64,000 nt of DNA, from assembly GCF_000316115.1 (NCBI RefSeq), contig NZ_JH993793.1, positions 1-64,000 on the forward strand, in the 5' to 3' direction. This document shows positions 9,533 through 18,733 of the stretch, one piece after another. Both the position numbers and the translations under genes were made by a program. Position 1 is the stretch's first letter. Every line of letters begins with the position of its first letter. The notes beneath the pieces were generated by a model. It was not told the DNA's origin. It saw only the letters and a program-made list of their open reading frames with translations, and did not search any database. The stretch comes from Leptolyngbya sp. PCC 7375 (lineage in GTDB: Bacteria > Cyanobacteriota > Cyanobacteriia > Phormidesmidales > Phormidesmidaceae).

Positions 9533-9560
9533 ACTTAAGATAATCTATTTTATCTTAAGT
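9533..9560. terminator. AT-rich hairpin downstream of the pAgo operon
   Basis: A perfect 11-base inverted repeat (ACTTAAGATAA and TTATCTTAAGT, 6-base loop) lies about 85 bases beyond the end of the Argonaute gene. No clear T-tract follows on either strand, so a terminator role is only suggested by position. Confidence 0.35.
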
Positions 9561-9590
9561 CGATGATTAGTTAGTCTATGTTGTTTTTGT

Positions 9591-9623
9591 GTAGTAATTA
9601 CATCTTGTATCTGTAATTACTAC
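9591..9623 (-). terminator. 12-base perfect hairpin just after the pAgo stop codon
   Basis: The arms GTAGTAATTACA (9591-9602) and TGTAATTACTAC (9612-9623) form a perfect stem with a 9-base loop, 20 bases beyond the Argonaute stop codon. Together with the second hairpin at 9533-9560 it could end the transcript or protect its 3' end. It is AT-rich and lacks a strong T-run in the gene's direction. Confidence 0.4.
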
Positions 9624-9643
9624 TTGATTCTATATCTGGTTTC

Positions 9644-11146
9644 CTACATATAGAAGGAATATTCCGATCGAACAGTCATCTCTGGATCAACCTCTTTTAA
9701 CACGTTGCCAACCATTCTTGAGAATGCGAGTGTGATCGGTACCCCATCCGAAAATGCGGCGTTGTTTACATTCATTTTGGTAAGGGCGAGAAGTTCTTTG
9801 GCTAATTCCCGAGGGCCACTGTCTCCATGCCGCTCAAGAATAACCCACGGATCAGGTACGTGAACTCCTGGATAAGTTTCAAAGTAAGGGGTAAAGCCAT
9901 GCGTGTAGATTATTGGAGTCATCCCTTCTATCAAGGCGAAGGTGCCTCGAATAGGTGGGTATTTACCCACTCGGGCCAAGCGTATTTTGCTACGGGCTAG
10001 TGTGAGTAGATCGATACTTGCTTGTGGATTTACTGCTTCAATTCCCTCTATAAAACCATCAAGTTCGTTGTATTCGTCATGTCGCTTATTCCAGTAACGA
10101 GAAGACTTATGAATAACGACGCGTTTTGGCGGCAGCTTACTGATTCTAGTATATTCATTGAGCGTGTTAGTGATGAGTCTACAGGCATCTGCCTGCTTTA
10201 AGTGAGGAGTTTTACCGTATTCATCACTATCCCATTCAAATGGATCTCCCCTAAGCACTACACCTTGCCCTAGATAATCAAAGGCTTGTGCAACACCACT
10301 TCTTATAATACTGCGACCTTTTGAATCTTCAGTTTTATAGAAAGAGATTCCAATGTAGCAGGTGTTTGTTTCAAGACCGTGCCCCTTCCAAGGAACTCCA
10401 CCTGCCTTGAAGTACAGCGCAGTTGAGAAGTTCCAAGCTCGTGAAGCTTTATCTTGCAAGCCTTTTCCTTTTCCTCGGAGCGTATTTTCCCGGATAATTT
10501 GAATAGGAACCCCCCATTTCATGCAACGAGCTTTCAAGCTTCTTCGCAAGTCTAGATAATTTCCATTAGAAAGTTTTGCTGAAGTGGAATTTTTGAGCAG
10601 TATTTCAGGAATAGTTACTAAAATAACATCTGGATGGGGTGTATCAGTTGCGAGTTGTTCTATCTTGCTTGAAAGTAAATCTGATACTCGTTCTACACGT
10701 TCCACTGAATTGTCTATGTCTGCTATTGCCTTGGCTTCCCTATTTTGAAAGGTGGAAATCCATCGCTGACTGGTTACAATAGAGGAATTAAAGTTTGTTG
10801 AACCATCTAAACCAATAAAATCAGGAGAAAGCCCTTTTACTAAAACATCTCGAAATTCAGGTTCTACTTGATCACTATCTTCATCCAGAAATTCTTCTGG
10901 CTCTATCTCTTCTTTCTTTGACTTATCTGTTTCAATATAGTGCTTACATTCTTCAATCCATGCTTGGCATAGCTCATTGGTTTCCCTGGTTCCAACAATA
11001 CCTACTTTGATTTTTTCAGGATGCAAAGCCGGATCTGTTCTACCAAAGGGACCATACTCAGTAATACCTGTTTTTTTATCAGGATGAAGAAAGCATCCAT
11101 TGAACTCTAAATGAGGTTCCTGAATAAGTTCAATTTTTATATCCAT
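9644..11146 (-). CDS. Short prokaryotic Argonaute (MID-PIWI), catalytically inactive type
   Basis: The 500-residue protein contains only the MID and PIWI domains of short pAgos. The MID guide-binding region lies at about residues 205-255 (WGVPIQIIRENTL, ALYFKAGGVPWK). The PIWI RNase-H-like core follows with TCYIGISFYK at about 260-269 and VVIHKSSRYWNKRHDEYN at about 340-357. The conserved C-terminal part includes NNAAFSDGVPITLAFSRMVG at about 455-475 and a hydrophobic end (EYSFYM). The position that holds the first catalytic Asp in active PIWI domains is Ser in IGISF, consistent with the inactive PIWI of short pAgos. The upstream DUF4365-APAZ gene ends 12 bases before this start, so the two are co-expressed. 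In this family the complex uses guide RNA to sense invader DNA and then unleashes the partner nuclease. Confidence 0.93.
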   Translation of the reverse strand: MDIKIELIQEPHLEFNGCFLHPDKKTGITEYGPFGRTDPALHPEKIKVGIVGTRETNELCQAWIEECKHYIETDKSKKEEIEPEEFLDEDSDQVEPEFRDVLVKGLSPDFIGLDGSTNFNSSIVTSQRWISTFQNREAKAIADIDNSVERVERVSDLLSSKIEQLATDTPHPDVILVTIPEILLKNSTSAKLSNGNYLDLRRSLKARCMKWGVPIQIIRENTLRGKGKGLQDKASRAWNFSTALYFKAGGVPWKGHGLETNTCYIGISFYKTEDSKGRSIIRSGVAQAFDYLGQGVVLRGDPFEWDSDEYGKTPHLKQADACRLITNTLNEYTRISKLPPKRVVIHKSSRYWNKRHDEYNELDGFIEGIEAVNPQASIDLLTLARSKIRLARVGKYPPIRGTFALIEGMTPIIYTHGFTPYFETYPGVHVPDPWVILERHGDSGPRELAKELLALTKMNVNNAAFSDGVPITLAFSRMVGNVLKEVDPEMTVRSEYSFYM

Positions 11147-11158
11147 TATGTTGAACCT

Positions 11159-12454
11159 CTAATCTATCTTGATAGTACGAATGCCAAAAGGGGCCGTAAT
11201 CTCTTCTAAATGACCTTTGAGTTCAATAATTGATTGACCATCTAAATCTAGAGAAAATATTGGTCGATCATCAGATATGATAAAAGCCCAAAATAGTATA
11301 TTGATCAAATATTGAGAATTAAACTCTCGACTGCGATACCTTATTGCATAGGATTTTGCCTTATCGCTACGCCATGCAGCCAGTGTGTCGTGCGTATAAA
11401 AGACCTTTGGTTCGATAATAATACCCCATTGACTACCAAAGCGTTGAAAACTAGCTGATAAAGCCTTATGCAAGAAGAACTTATCGTTACCATACTCATG
11501 GTATTGAGCTACTGTACGAGTAGGTGTTCGATTGGTTCTGTTATTTCTCCATTTTATCTTGATAGGTTTTTCTTTCGTAAGTCCCTGTCGATAGAAATAT
11601 TTATGGGATTTTCTATTAAAGTGAAGTTTTCTAAGACGTAGATGACTGGTTAAGAGAGCGTTAAAAAGTATACGTGTATCATTATCAGAGTCAGGGGTTT
11701 GATGGAGCCATTCAAGAAAGGAAAATTTTTCTGCTTCTCCATCAACAACATGAGTGAGTGCATTTGGAGTTTTAGATGGATCGGTAAGAGTCGTTAAAAT
11801 TCCATCTCGAAACACATAAGGTGGAATGAAACCCGTGAGCCTCTGGCTAAATTGATGCCTTTTCTCTGGTATTACGTTGCTTAGAAAAATATATTCGGGT
11901 AATTTGATAACCTCTAGGAAATTAGAAAATAATTGTTCGGAAATTGTATTATCAACTCTCTCTGGAGCCTGTTTGCACAGTTGGCATAAAGAGTTGAAAG
12001 CTGCCTCGTCGAATTTGTCAGCTTCTTTCTCAAAGAGAATACGATGTGGTTTTTCAAATGCGTCTGGATTCTCTCGAATATAAGATTGAACGTCTTTCCA
12101 GTAGAGACAATTATCAGCTGGATGGAATACTATGTATACAATAGGTAGGTTAAGTTTGCCCCAGTATACTAAGTCTTTTTCCTTAACAGGGGATTCAAAT
12201 GAATCATCTTGATTGCGAGTTATGTAGCTACTGCCAGCCTTGGATTGGACTTTGATGATTTTCCCTGTGCCACTAAACCCTTTTCCTTCGACTCTAGGCT
12301 CGCATAATTCAATCTCACCATCTACTCCAATGTCATCTTTTTCTTGTTCGCGCCAGATGCAGTTCATACCATGAACGATGGCAGATATGTTATCGAGACC
12401 TTGCCATTCTGTTTTCTTGGAAATAGGAACTATTTTTTCAGTAGATGAAGGCAA
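11159..12454 (-). CDS. DREN-APAZ (DUF4365-APAZ) effector nuclease, SPARDA-type partner of pAgo
   Basis: The 431-residue protein has a DUF4365-type PD-(D/E)xK nuclease domain in about residues 10-150. An acidic motif DDIGVDGEIEL (about 38-48) is followed by KVQSKAG (about 66-72), the D...E-x-K arrangement of this fold. The remainder (about 165-431) is the APAZ region that stands in for the N/PAZ part of long Argonautes and binds the pAgo. This pairing defines the SPARDA class, in which activated complexes degrade DNA and RNA indiscriminately and cause abortive infection. The start is a TTG at 12452-12454: an in-frame TGA lies only three codons upstream and no ATG or GTG precedes the nuclease domain. 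The poor start may keep the toxic effector scarce. The system type is an assignment from family knowledge. Confidence 0.9.
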   Translation of the reverse strand: MPSSTEKIVPISKKTEWQGLDNISAIVHGMNCIWREQEKDDIGVDGEIELCEPRVEGKGFSGTGKIIKVQSKAGSSYITRNQDDSFESPVKEKDLVYWGKLNLPIVYIVFHPADNCLYWKDVQSYIRENPDAFEKPHRILFEKEADKFDEAAFNSLCQLCKQAPERVDNTISEQLFSNFLEVIKLPEYIFLSNVIPEKRHQFSQRLTGFIPPYVFRDGILTTLTDPSKTPNALTHVVDGEAEKFSFLEWLHQTPDSDNDTRILFNALLTSHLRLRKLHFNRKSHKYFYRQGLTKEKPIKIKWRNNRTNRTPTRTVAQYHEYGNDKFFLHKALSASFQRFGSQWGIIIEPKVFYTHDTLAAWRSDKAKSYAIRYRSREFNSQYLINILFWAFIISDDRPIFSLDLDGQSIIELKGHLEEITAPFGIRTIKID

Positions 12455-13102
12455 CGTTTTTCAGGAAAATCTAAAATTACTTCACCGTTATAGTACAAAT
12501 GAATTTGCTTTCGCCTTTAGTGATCTCCGTATTAGACATAGTGGGGTTTATACGGATACCTATGTGTTAATAACTACATTGATTTATGGTTGATATTTCC
12601 TACTTGCGTTGAATTTTCAATAGCTACAAGTAAGAAGCGAATGTATATACGCTAAGTATGTCTGTTAATTATTTGGTCTTTTGTGCATCTATGATATGCG
12701 GACGCCCCAATGATTCAAGGGTGTTCGCTATGCCTTTAGTGGTCTTACGCCCCTGACACCTTTCCATTTACCGCAAGAATGCTCTGCACATAAAGAACTA
12801 AGGTTATTTATGGCCTATTCTTTTTGGAGCAACTAGGACGTTCCGGTATGTCCCTTATCACACCTACTCTTGTACATTAAGCTGCTAAATGACCATTTTT
12901 AGAAATTATTTGCTATTATCTTCAGTACTTGAATCCTTTGCTCAGTAAACACTTCGACTGAAATTACACACTCTTAGTTATATAACTTTGCAGAGGTTAT
13001 CTGCCTTTTTTATCTGATATGGTCAGACTTTGAAAGAATGACTTGTCTATTTTTGAGGTATTAGAATTCTCCTGGCAAACTCTAGTTGGAGCATTCAGAA
13101 TA
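12455..13102. other. Intergenic region upstream of the pAgo operon
   Basis: These 648 bases separate the pAgo operon start from the end of the next minus-strand gene. The first 150 bases upstream of 12454 presumably hold the promoter of the DREN-APAZ/pAgo operon, but no convincing -35/-10 pair stands out. No coding sequence or repeat that I could support is present. Confidence 0.5.
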
Positions 13103-14044
13103 CTAATTGTGGTCATGATAGGAAACTAAGTGTACCGGGCCACGCCATATGTACTGACTCAGTCGTTTACCTATTTCTCTCTCTACATCTGAGTTCTCTG
13201 GCAAAGGCCATCTAAGGGCTTTGTACAGTTCATCACGATACAGATCAAAAGCAGCGTCTAATAAATCACCATAACTACGGGCTGCTGATAGGGACCAGCG
13301 ATAGGCAAATAACATTGTGAGCCACCCAATCGGCAGCGCTAGAAGAGCCCAAGGAGTCCAGAAGACTAAAAATGCCCAGCCCCAAAACATCAATCCCCAA
13401 AGCCAAACACGAACAGCTGTATTCAAGCTAACTCTTGCCTCCTGTAAGTCATTTCGAGGGTGTTCAGGAAGAATCATCCATAAATGAGGCCAGCAGACTA
13501 CAGCATTCAGACCATACTTAGCCTCGGGCCGCAGTTCAGCAGCTCGAAGGATATTACCAAGCTCAGTGGGCATTAAATATTGTGGCTGAGAGGGCAACCA
13601 GCGACGTTGATAGTCAAGCCGAGCTTGCTTTTCAAGGATATTTAGATTTGGTGGCTGGCTTGCCTGCAGGCGCATAAGGCCTTGCAGTTGTTCCTTGATA
13701 TGATGAAGTTGATTTTCGTAATACTGAAGACTACGTTGCCGTAATCTTTGTAGAAGCCTCAGATGTTGAGGCCAATACCCCTCTAAGAAGCGTAAAATAG
13801 CTAAATCAAAGCGCTGGACAATAAAAGCTGATGCTGCAATTACAAGGAGACAAACAATCAATACAGTAATTTGGAAGGGTTCCGATAAATTGCTTAGATC
13901 GTTTTTAATAGATGTCCAGGTATCAAGATGCGTGATGAAAAAGAAACCACCAGCCCAAAAGCAGAATGCTGGTGTAAATAGTGTTGCGACCCACCGCTCT
14001 GCAAGTTTATTACCGATGCCTTCGATAAATTTAGTGGGTTTCAT
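13103..14044 (-). CDS. Membrane protein of the TPR-CHAT operon, unknown function
   Basis: The 313-residue protein (starting MKPTKFIEGIGNKLAERW) has hydrophobic segments at about residues 20-37, 58-78 and a pair at about 213-250 (VWLWGLMFWGWAFLVFWTPW). A long charged, probably coiled helix lies between them (about 85-145). The ATG at 14042-14044 is preferred because it directly follows the stop of the upstream small gene; a longer in-frame start would overlap it by 28 bases. It is the last gene of a three-gene minus-strand unit (TPR-CHAT, small Zn-ribbon-like protein, membrane protein). The family is not recognised. Its context suggests a membrane effector or anchor controlled by the CHAT protein. 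Confidence 0.65.
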   Translation of the reverse strand: MKPTKFIEGIGNKLAERWVATLFTPAFCFWAGGFFFITHLDTWTSIKNDLSNLSEPFQITVLIVCLLVIAASAFIVQRFDLAILRFLEGYWPQHLRLLQRLRQRSLQYYENQLHHIKEQLQGLMRLQASQPPNLNILEKQARLDYQRRWLPSQPQYLMPTELGNILRAAELRPEAKYGLNAVVCWPHLWMILPEHPRNDLQEARVSLNTAVRVWLWGLMFWGWAFLVFWTPWALLALPIGWLTMLFAYRWSLSAARSYGDLLDAAFDLYRDELYKALRWPLPENSDVEREIGKRLSQYIWRGPVHLVSYHDHN

Positions 14045-14046
14045 TG

Positions 14047-14442
14047 TTAGGGTTCGTCTCGTCTCAAAGGACAATCGTGAGTTGGGCAGTGGGGAATGGG
14101 ATCACTGCCGTCAATATGATGCCAGATATAGTCATCGTAAGGGCAGATATACCTAGGTGCACTAACAATAGGAAGACCGGGTAGGTTCTCCCAAATCCCG
14201 TGCATGCTACCTCGATCCTGAAAGATCTTTGCGGATAGATATTTTTCTATCCACGTGCTGATAGTTTCATCACTCTCTAAAAGCTCAGCAATATCTTCGT
14301 CTGAAGACTCACCAGCTTGATATTGACCAATTAGTAATGACAATTGTCTATCTAACTTCTGAGCTTTCTGCTGATCAAGCATTTGGGGTAAGAATTGACG
14401 AACTGATTTAGCAGCTTCGAGAAGTTCTTCTGGTGTATACAT
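14047..14442 (-). CDS. Small CHAT-associated protein with a C-terminal zinc-ribbon-like motif
   Basis: The 131-residue protein has a helical N-terminal half (about 1-75) and a C-terminal half with a compact metal-binding pattern: ICPYDDYIWHH, then PIPHCPTHDCPL, offering Cys and His ligands. Similar short Cys/His segments occur in cyanobacterial proteins encoded beside CHAT and STAND conflict proteins, but I do not identify a named family. The gene starts 58 bases after the large TPR-CHAT gene ends and abuts the membrane-protein gene. It may be an adaptor or a substrate of the CHAT protease. Confidence 0.6.
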   Translation of the reverse strand: MYTPEELLEAAKSVRQFLPQMLDQQKAQKLDRQLSLLIGQYQAGESSDEDIAELLESDETISTWIEKYLSAKIFQDRGSMHGIWENLPGLPIVSAPRYICPYDDYIWHHIDGSDPIPHCPTHDCPLRRDEP

Positions 14443-14500
14443 GTTGTATAAATTAGCTGAATAAATTTTCTGTATGGATTTTTATACTTGGAAATAAAGG

Positions 14501-17500
14501 CTAGACTCCAGTATGGGTAAATGCAGCCCAATGGTATGGATGAGAAAAATTGTTGCCATCAGGTTGAGAAAATCTCACGACCTTATAAAGATAGTCAGCA
14601 GTGCTGTGATGTATTTGAGAGGTAGTTGGATGTGATCGTAAGGCTTTGAAGTAAAGCTTTTTCTCTTGGTTGGAAGTATCTCGCAACCACTGCTGAGCAT
14701 GACGCAATGCCTGAGCTGGAGAAAGTTTATTGTTTTGCCAATAGTCATAGAAGCGCACTAATAACATCATGGTACTGAGGTCAGCCACAGACCATAATGA
14801 GGCAATAATACCTGCGACACCTGCTTGCAGGAGTCCAGTTGGTAAGCTGATGGCCTCATCAAGTAAGCTCACGCTTGGTATACCAGTTTCGCAAGCAGAG
14901 AGAATGGCCAAGCGAGTGCTTTTTAACTTTAGATTAAAGAAGTCTCGTAGAGATAAAACCTCGTCATTTGCCATCAACAAACCACTATCGAGGGGACTGC
15001 TCACTTCAAAGTAGCCGTGGCAGGAAAAATGCAGTACATTATGACTTGTCAGAGCACTCAAGATGCCTTCGCGAGTTGCCCGTTCATAATTAATTAGCTG
15101 ATTTTGAGGAAAGTGAGCAATTGCAGCTTCCACTTCACGCTCTGAATGAGGTAAGGCATTTGCGCGTGTAGGGCGAGGTTCATTGACAGCTAGTATAGAA
15201 GAAGCTGTGATGCGATCTGCCGCTAGCCGAGCAGTATTGAGGGCAAGAGCATTAGGAGCATAGGTAAAAGTAATTGCATCAAGTGCATAGTGTCGTCCGG
15301 TGGGGCTAGCAGGATTTTCCGTCCAAGCAGCATGTAGTGGAAAGAACCCTAAAAAGCCAGTTGGGATCAACGTTGCTTGAGTAATGCCTAGATCAATCAA
15401 GTGGTTAACTACCGGCCCCATGAGGTCATTCCACAAACGATAGGTGACCTGATCTATAACTTTAAGCCAACCATCCCGATCAATATATCGTCTGAAGTAA
15501 GCATTAAACCAACTTTCCTTTTTCGCGTCTAAGAAATCTTGGAGAGAAACATCTGTTTCATTAGGGTCAATCAAGAGCTTTCCAAGAGAATCGTCTGTTA
15601 ATGTTTCTAGCCAAATTGGAGAAATCACTACAGATTCAGAGTTCGAAATCTGATGAACAATCAACACTGTGCTGCCATGGGGGCTGGTCAAAAGATAAAC
15701 CAGAGGCTGATCAAGTTTTACAGCTGCTATGATGTCATCAAAGTTAGGCTGACTCAAAAAATTTGCGTAGCCTGGGATTTGACGAATTGTCAAGATAATA
15801 TCGCTTAACTGTTGACGTACAGCTTTAACCCGCTGCTTAAAATCAATCTGATGATGAATAAAGTGATTGTGCGACTGGCTAGAAGGGGCCAAGCGCTCTT
15901 CCACTTCTAGTTGATGTAAAGTTATGATGGCGTTCTGATACTGCTGATGTATCTTTGGCGCGGCTGTTTTTAATGCTGTTAAATTGGCTTGGTCACGCCT
16001 TAGTACCTCACTCAACCTGCGCGCTCGACCTCGCTCAATAGTGACAACGGCTGCCTCTAAATGACCTGCTCGCGCCTGGACATAAGCCATGCGGCGAAAT
16101 AAGTTTGGACTTTCCTTTAATTCAGCTTCTTGGCTACTAAGTGATAGAGATGCTTGATAGAGGATTTCCATGGCTTGCAAAGCTTTTTCATAAGCATTAA
16201 CAGCACTCTGCCAGCATTCGCTGCTAGCATAACAATCACCTAAGTTGTAAGCCGTTTGACGACACTCATTGGGAAATAGATGAGGCTGGAAAATATCCAG
16301 AGCCTGCTGATATTGAGAAATAGCATGCTCTAGGTTTTCCGCCCGGTCGCCTTGAATTCTCTTGTAGTAGGCATTTGCCAACACTAATTTTGTCTGCGCC
16401 CATCTTAGTGGCATTACTTCGTGGTTTTCCAGCTGAAGAGCCTGCTCACATAAGCTGATAGCATCTTCGATATTCTGAGCACCATTACCCTGAATACGTG
16501 CAAGATATACACTTGCCAACTCCATTACTGATAAAGCCCATTCAGTCGGATTTGCTTCATGGGTCCTTACCTGTAGTGCCTGTCTAAGACATAGAATGGC
16601 TTCTTCAATATTTTGCGCTCGATTACTTCGAGTGTAAGAAATTGCCAAGTTGTGTTTTACTTGTCCCCACTCCAAAGGCATATTCTCAAAAGTCATAACT
16701 TGAAGAGCTTGCTCATAAGCGTCAATAGCGTCTTCCAGATTCTGAGCCTGATCCCCAAGTAACCGTTTATCATAAGCAATCCCTAGTCCCATTTTTGCTC
16801 GTGCCCAGTCTCTAGGCATAGACTCGCGGGTTCTTACTTTTAGTGACTGTTTATAGGAGCTAATAGCATCTTCAAGATTCTGTGCTCGGTCTCCAAGAAT
16901 TCGATTAGAGTAAGCAATTCCTAGCGTCATGTTTGCTTCTGCCCACTCTTCAGATATAGATTCGCAAGTACTCACTTGAAGCGCTTGCTCACATAAACTG
17001 ACAGCATCTTCAAGATTCTGTGCTCGGTCTCCAAAGATTCTGTCGATGTAAAACCTTGCCAGAGAGCACATTGACTCTACCCGTTCTGTGGGTAAAGCTT
17101 TGTTTGTCATCAAGTGTAACACCTGCTTTTCGGTATCAATAGCATCTTCGATATTTTTCCCTCGGTTTCCTTGAACACGATGGAAATAAGCATCGGCCAA
17201 CTGGCTCATCGTTGACGCCCATTTGCTTGGCATAGTGTCAAACGTTGTTACCTGTAATGCTTTCTTATAAGTATCAATAGCGTTTTCGATATTTTGTGAT
17301 CTTTCACCGCGTATACGCTTCTTATAGGCATTACCTAGATTCTGCATTGTGAATGCCCAATCAATAGGATAATCATCCTGGGTCATCACACTAAGTGCCT
17401 TTTTGTAAGCAGTGATAGCATCTTCAATATGCTGTTCTCTTTGACCATGAATGCGAGCTACATAGGCAGCCCCTAAATTTTGCATCAATAGGGCCCAGTT

Positions 17501-18733
17501 TAGAGGCTTGATTTCACGAATTGTTGTTATCTGTAGTGCCTGTTGAAATACTGTGATTGCCTCCTCAATATTCTGCGCTCGGTCACCTCGAATTCTATTA
17601 AAAAGAGCATGGCCAAGAGAATTCATTGATAATGCCCAGCTTACAGGTGAATTTTCACGAGTCTCTATCTGAAGCATGTTTCGATAGGTTTTGATAGCCT
17701 CTTCTATATTCTGTTCTCGATCACCTCGAATTCTATTGATATAGCAGTCACCTAAGCGAGCCATTAAACTTGCCCACTGCATAGGCATACTTTCGCAAGA
17801 AATCACCTTTATTGCCTGCTGACAGGTCTTGATAGCCTCTTCGAGGTTTTCTGCTTTGTCCCCTTTGATACGTTTGGAGTAACATAGTGAGAGATTGTGC
17901 AACAAATTAACCCAAGTGTCAGGCCTAGCTTCGCGTACTTCGATTTGTTGCAATACCTGTTGGCAAAGAGAAATAGCCTCTTCAATATTTCGCGAATAGT
18001 CACCTTGACTACGCTTTTGATAAATCGCTACCAAGTTGACTATCGATTGTGCCCATTCTAAAGGCCTTGTTTCTCGAGTCCTTACCTGTAGAGACTGTTG
18101 ACTAGCAAAGAGAGCATTCTCAATATTTTGTGAACGCTTTCCCCAGATACGAGAGTAGTAAGCTCCGGCTAAATTATTCATCAACTGAGCCCACTCTGTT
18201 GGACTTTCTTCACAAGACATTGCTCGTAGCGCTTCCTGATAAGCCGCGATTGCTAATTCTATGTTGATGTCTTTCTGCCCCTGACGAAACTGATGAATCA
18301 GTTCGCCAAACCTCATAATAACAAAAGCAGCATGATCGCTCTTAGCAATAAATGACTGAGATATCGTGGGCAACAGGTCTAGGAAATCACGATTAAGTCT
18401 ATGAACATTGGCCTCCAAAAACTTATAAGTCGGTTCTTCTGCTCCTTGAGTACGGGCTATACAATTAAGAACTTCAAAGAAAAAGCTGTAAGCTTCTGAA
18501 GCTGGGGTTAACCATATCGATGTCAACAGTTGGATAGCTAGATTCTCTAGCCATCCAGCAGTCGCCTCCTGCTCCTGCTCTCGTAACTTTTCAGTGACTT
18601 GGGCCATAGCTGTCAGCAGACCTAAATCGATCAACCCTTGATGTGCCCGTAAGATCTTGTCTTCTTGACCAACCGAACAACTCAGCAAATGGTCAATCAA
18701 AGTGAAATAAGCCTGAATTCGTTGCTCATCCAT
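14501..18733 (-). CDS. Giant TPR-CHAT protein (1410 residues, about 14 TPR-like units)
   Basis: The N-terminal 75 residues (MDEQRIQAYFTLIDHLLSC onward) form a helical domain also found in the paralogue at 19272-22619. From about residue 160 to 830 there are about 14 TPR-like units of roughly 46 residues. Each has the pattern P.eWA, then NLg.aY..RI.G, then NiE.AI..y.qaL. A linker with the RGRARRLSEVLRRDQ motif leads into the C-terminal CHAT domain (about 1090-1410). The catalytic His is in HFSCHGYF (about 1238) and the Cys in SACETG (about 1280). CHAT domains are caspase/separase-like cysteine peptidases that use TPR arrays to sense or hold partners. No signal peptide or membrane segment is seen, so the protein is probably cytosolic. 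Confidence 0.9.
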   Translation of the reverse strand: MDEQRIQAYFTLIDHLLSCSVGQEDKILRAHQGLIDLGLLTAMAQVTEKLREQEQEATAGWLENLAIQLLTSIWLTPASEAYSFFFEVLNCIARTQGAEEPTYKFLEANVHRLNRDFLDLLPTISQSFIAKSDHAAFVIMRFGELIHQFRQGQKDINIELAIAAYQEALRAMSCEESPTEWAQLMNNLAGAYYSRIWGKRSQNIENALFASQQSLQVRTRETRPLEWAQSIVNLVAIYQKRSQGDYSRNIEEAISLCQQVLQQIEVREARPDTWVNLLHNLSLCYSKRIKGDKAENLEEAIKTCQQAIKVISCESMPMQWASLMARLGDCYINRIRGDREQNIEEAIKTYRNMLQIETRENSPVSWALSMNSLGHALFNRIRGDRAQNIEEAITVFQQALQITTIREIKPLNWALLMQNLGAAYVARIHGQREQHIEDAITAYKKALSVMTQDDYPIDWAFTMQNLGNAYKKRIRGERSQNIENAIDTYKKALQVTTFDTMPSKWASTMSQLADAYFHRVQGNRGKNIEDAIDTEKQVLHLMTNKALPTERVESMCSLARFYIDRIFGDRAQNLEDAVSLCEQALQVSTCESISEEWAEANMTLGIAYSNRILGDRAQNLEDAISSYKQSLKVRTRESMPRDWARAKMGLGIAYDKRLLGDQAQNLEDAIDAYEQALQVMTFENMPLEWGQVKHNLAISYTRSNRAQNIEEAILCLRQALQVRTHEANPTEWALSVMELASVYLARIQGNGAQNIEDAISLCEQALQLENHEVMPLRWAQTKLVLANAYYKRIQGDRAENLEHAISQYQQALDIFQPHLFPNECRQTAYNLGDCYASSECWQSAVNAYEKALQAMEILYQASLSLSSQEAELKESPNLFRRMAYVQARAGHLEAAVVTIERGRARRLSEVLRRDQANLTALKTAAPKIHQQYQNAIITLHQLEVEERLAPSSQSHNHFIHHQIDFKQRVKAVRQQLSDIILTIRQIPGYANFLSQPNFDDIIAAVKLDQPLVYLLTSPHGSTVLIVHQISNSESVVISPIWLETLTDDSLGKLLIDPNETDVSLQDFLDAKKESWFNAYFRRYIDRDGWLKVIDQVTYRLWNDLMGPVVNHLIDLGITQATLIPTGFLGFFPLHAAWTENPASPTGRHYALDAITFTYAPNALALNTARLAADRITASSILAVNEPRPTRANALPHSEREVEAAIAHFPQNQLINYERATREGILSALTSHNVLHFSCHGYFEVSSPLDSGLLMANDEVLSLRDFFNLKLKSTRLAILSACETGIPSVSLLDEAISLPTGLLQAGVAGIIASLWSVADLSTMMLLVRFYDYWQNNKLSPAQALRHAQQWLRDTSNQEKKLYFKALRSHPTTSQIHHSTADYLYKVVRFSQPDGNNFSHPYHWAAFTHTGV

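Larger units (their letters stand above)
8923..9643. other. Intergenic region with possible degraded coding remnants
   Basis: No intact gene is present in these 721 bases. On the minus strand two stretches read like protein fragments separated by stops. One at about 9385-9245 reads DDLAQQVRKVNLVTELTNDF and continues to a stop. One at about 9114-9020 reads FKEHKQLLGVQKRSLALPLN and continues to a stop. They may be remnants of a decayed gene, perhaps a transposase, but neither is recognised. The last 120 bases hold two hairpins, listed separately. Confidence 0.4.
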
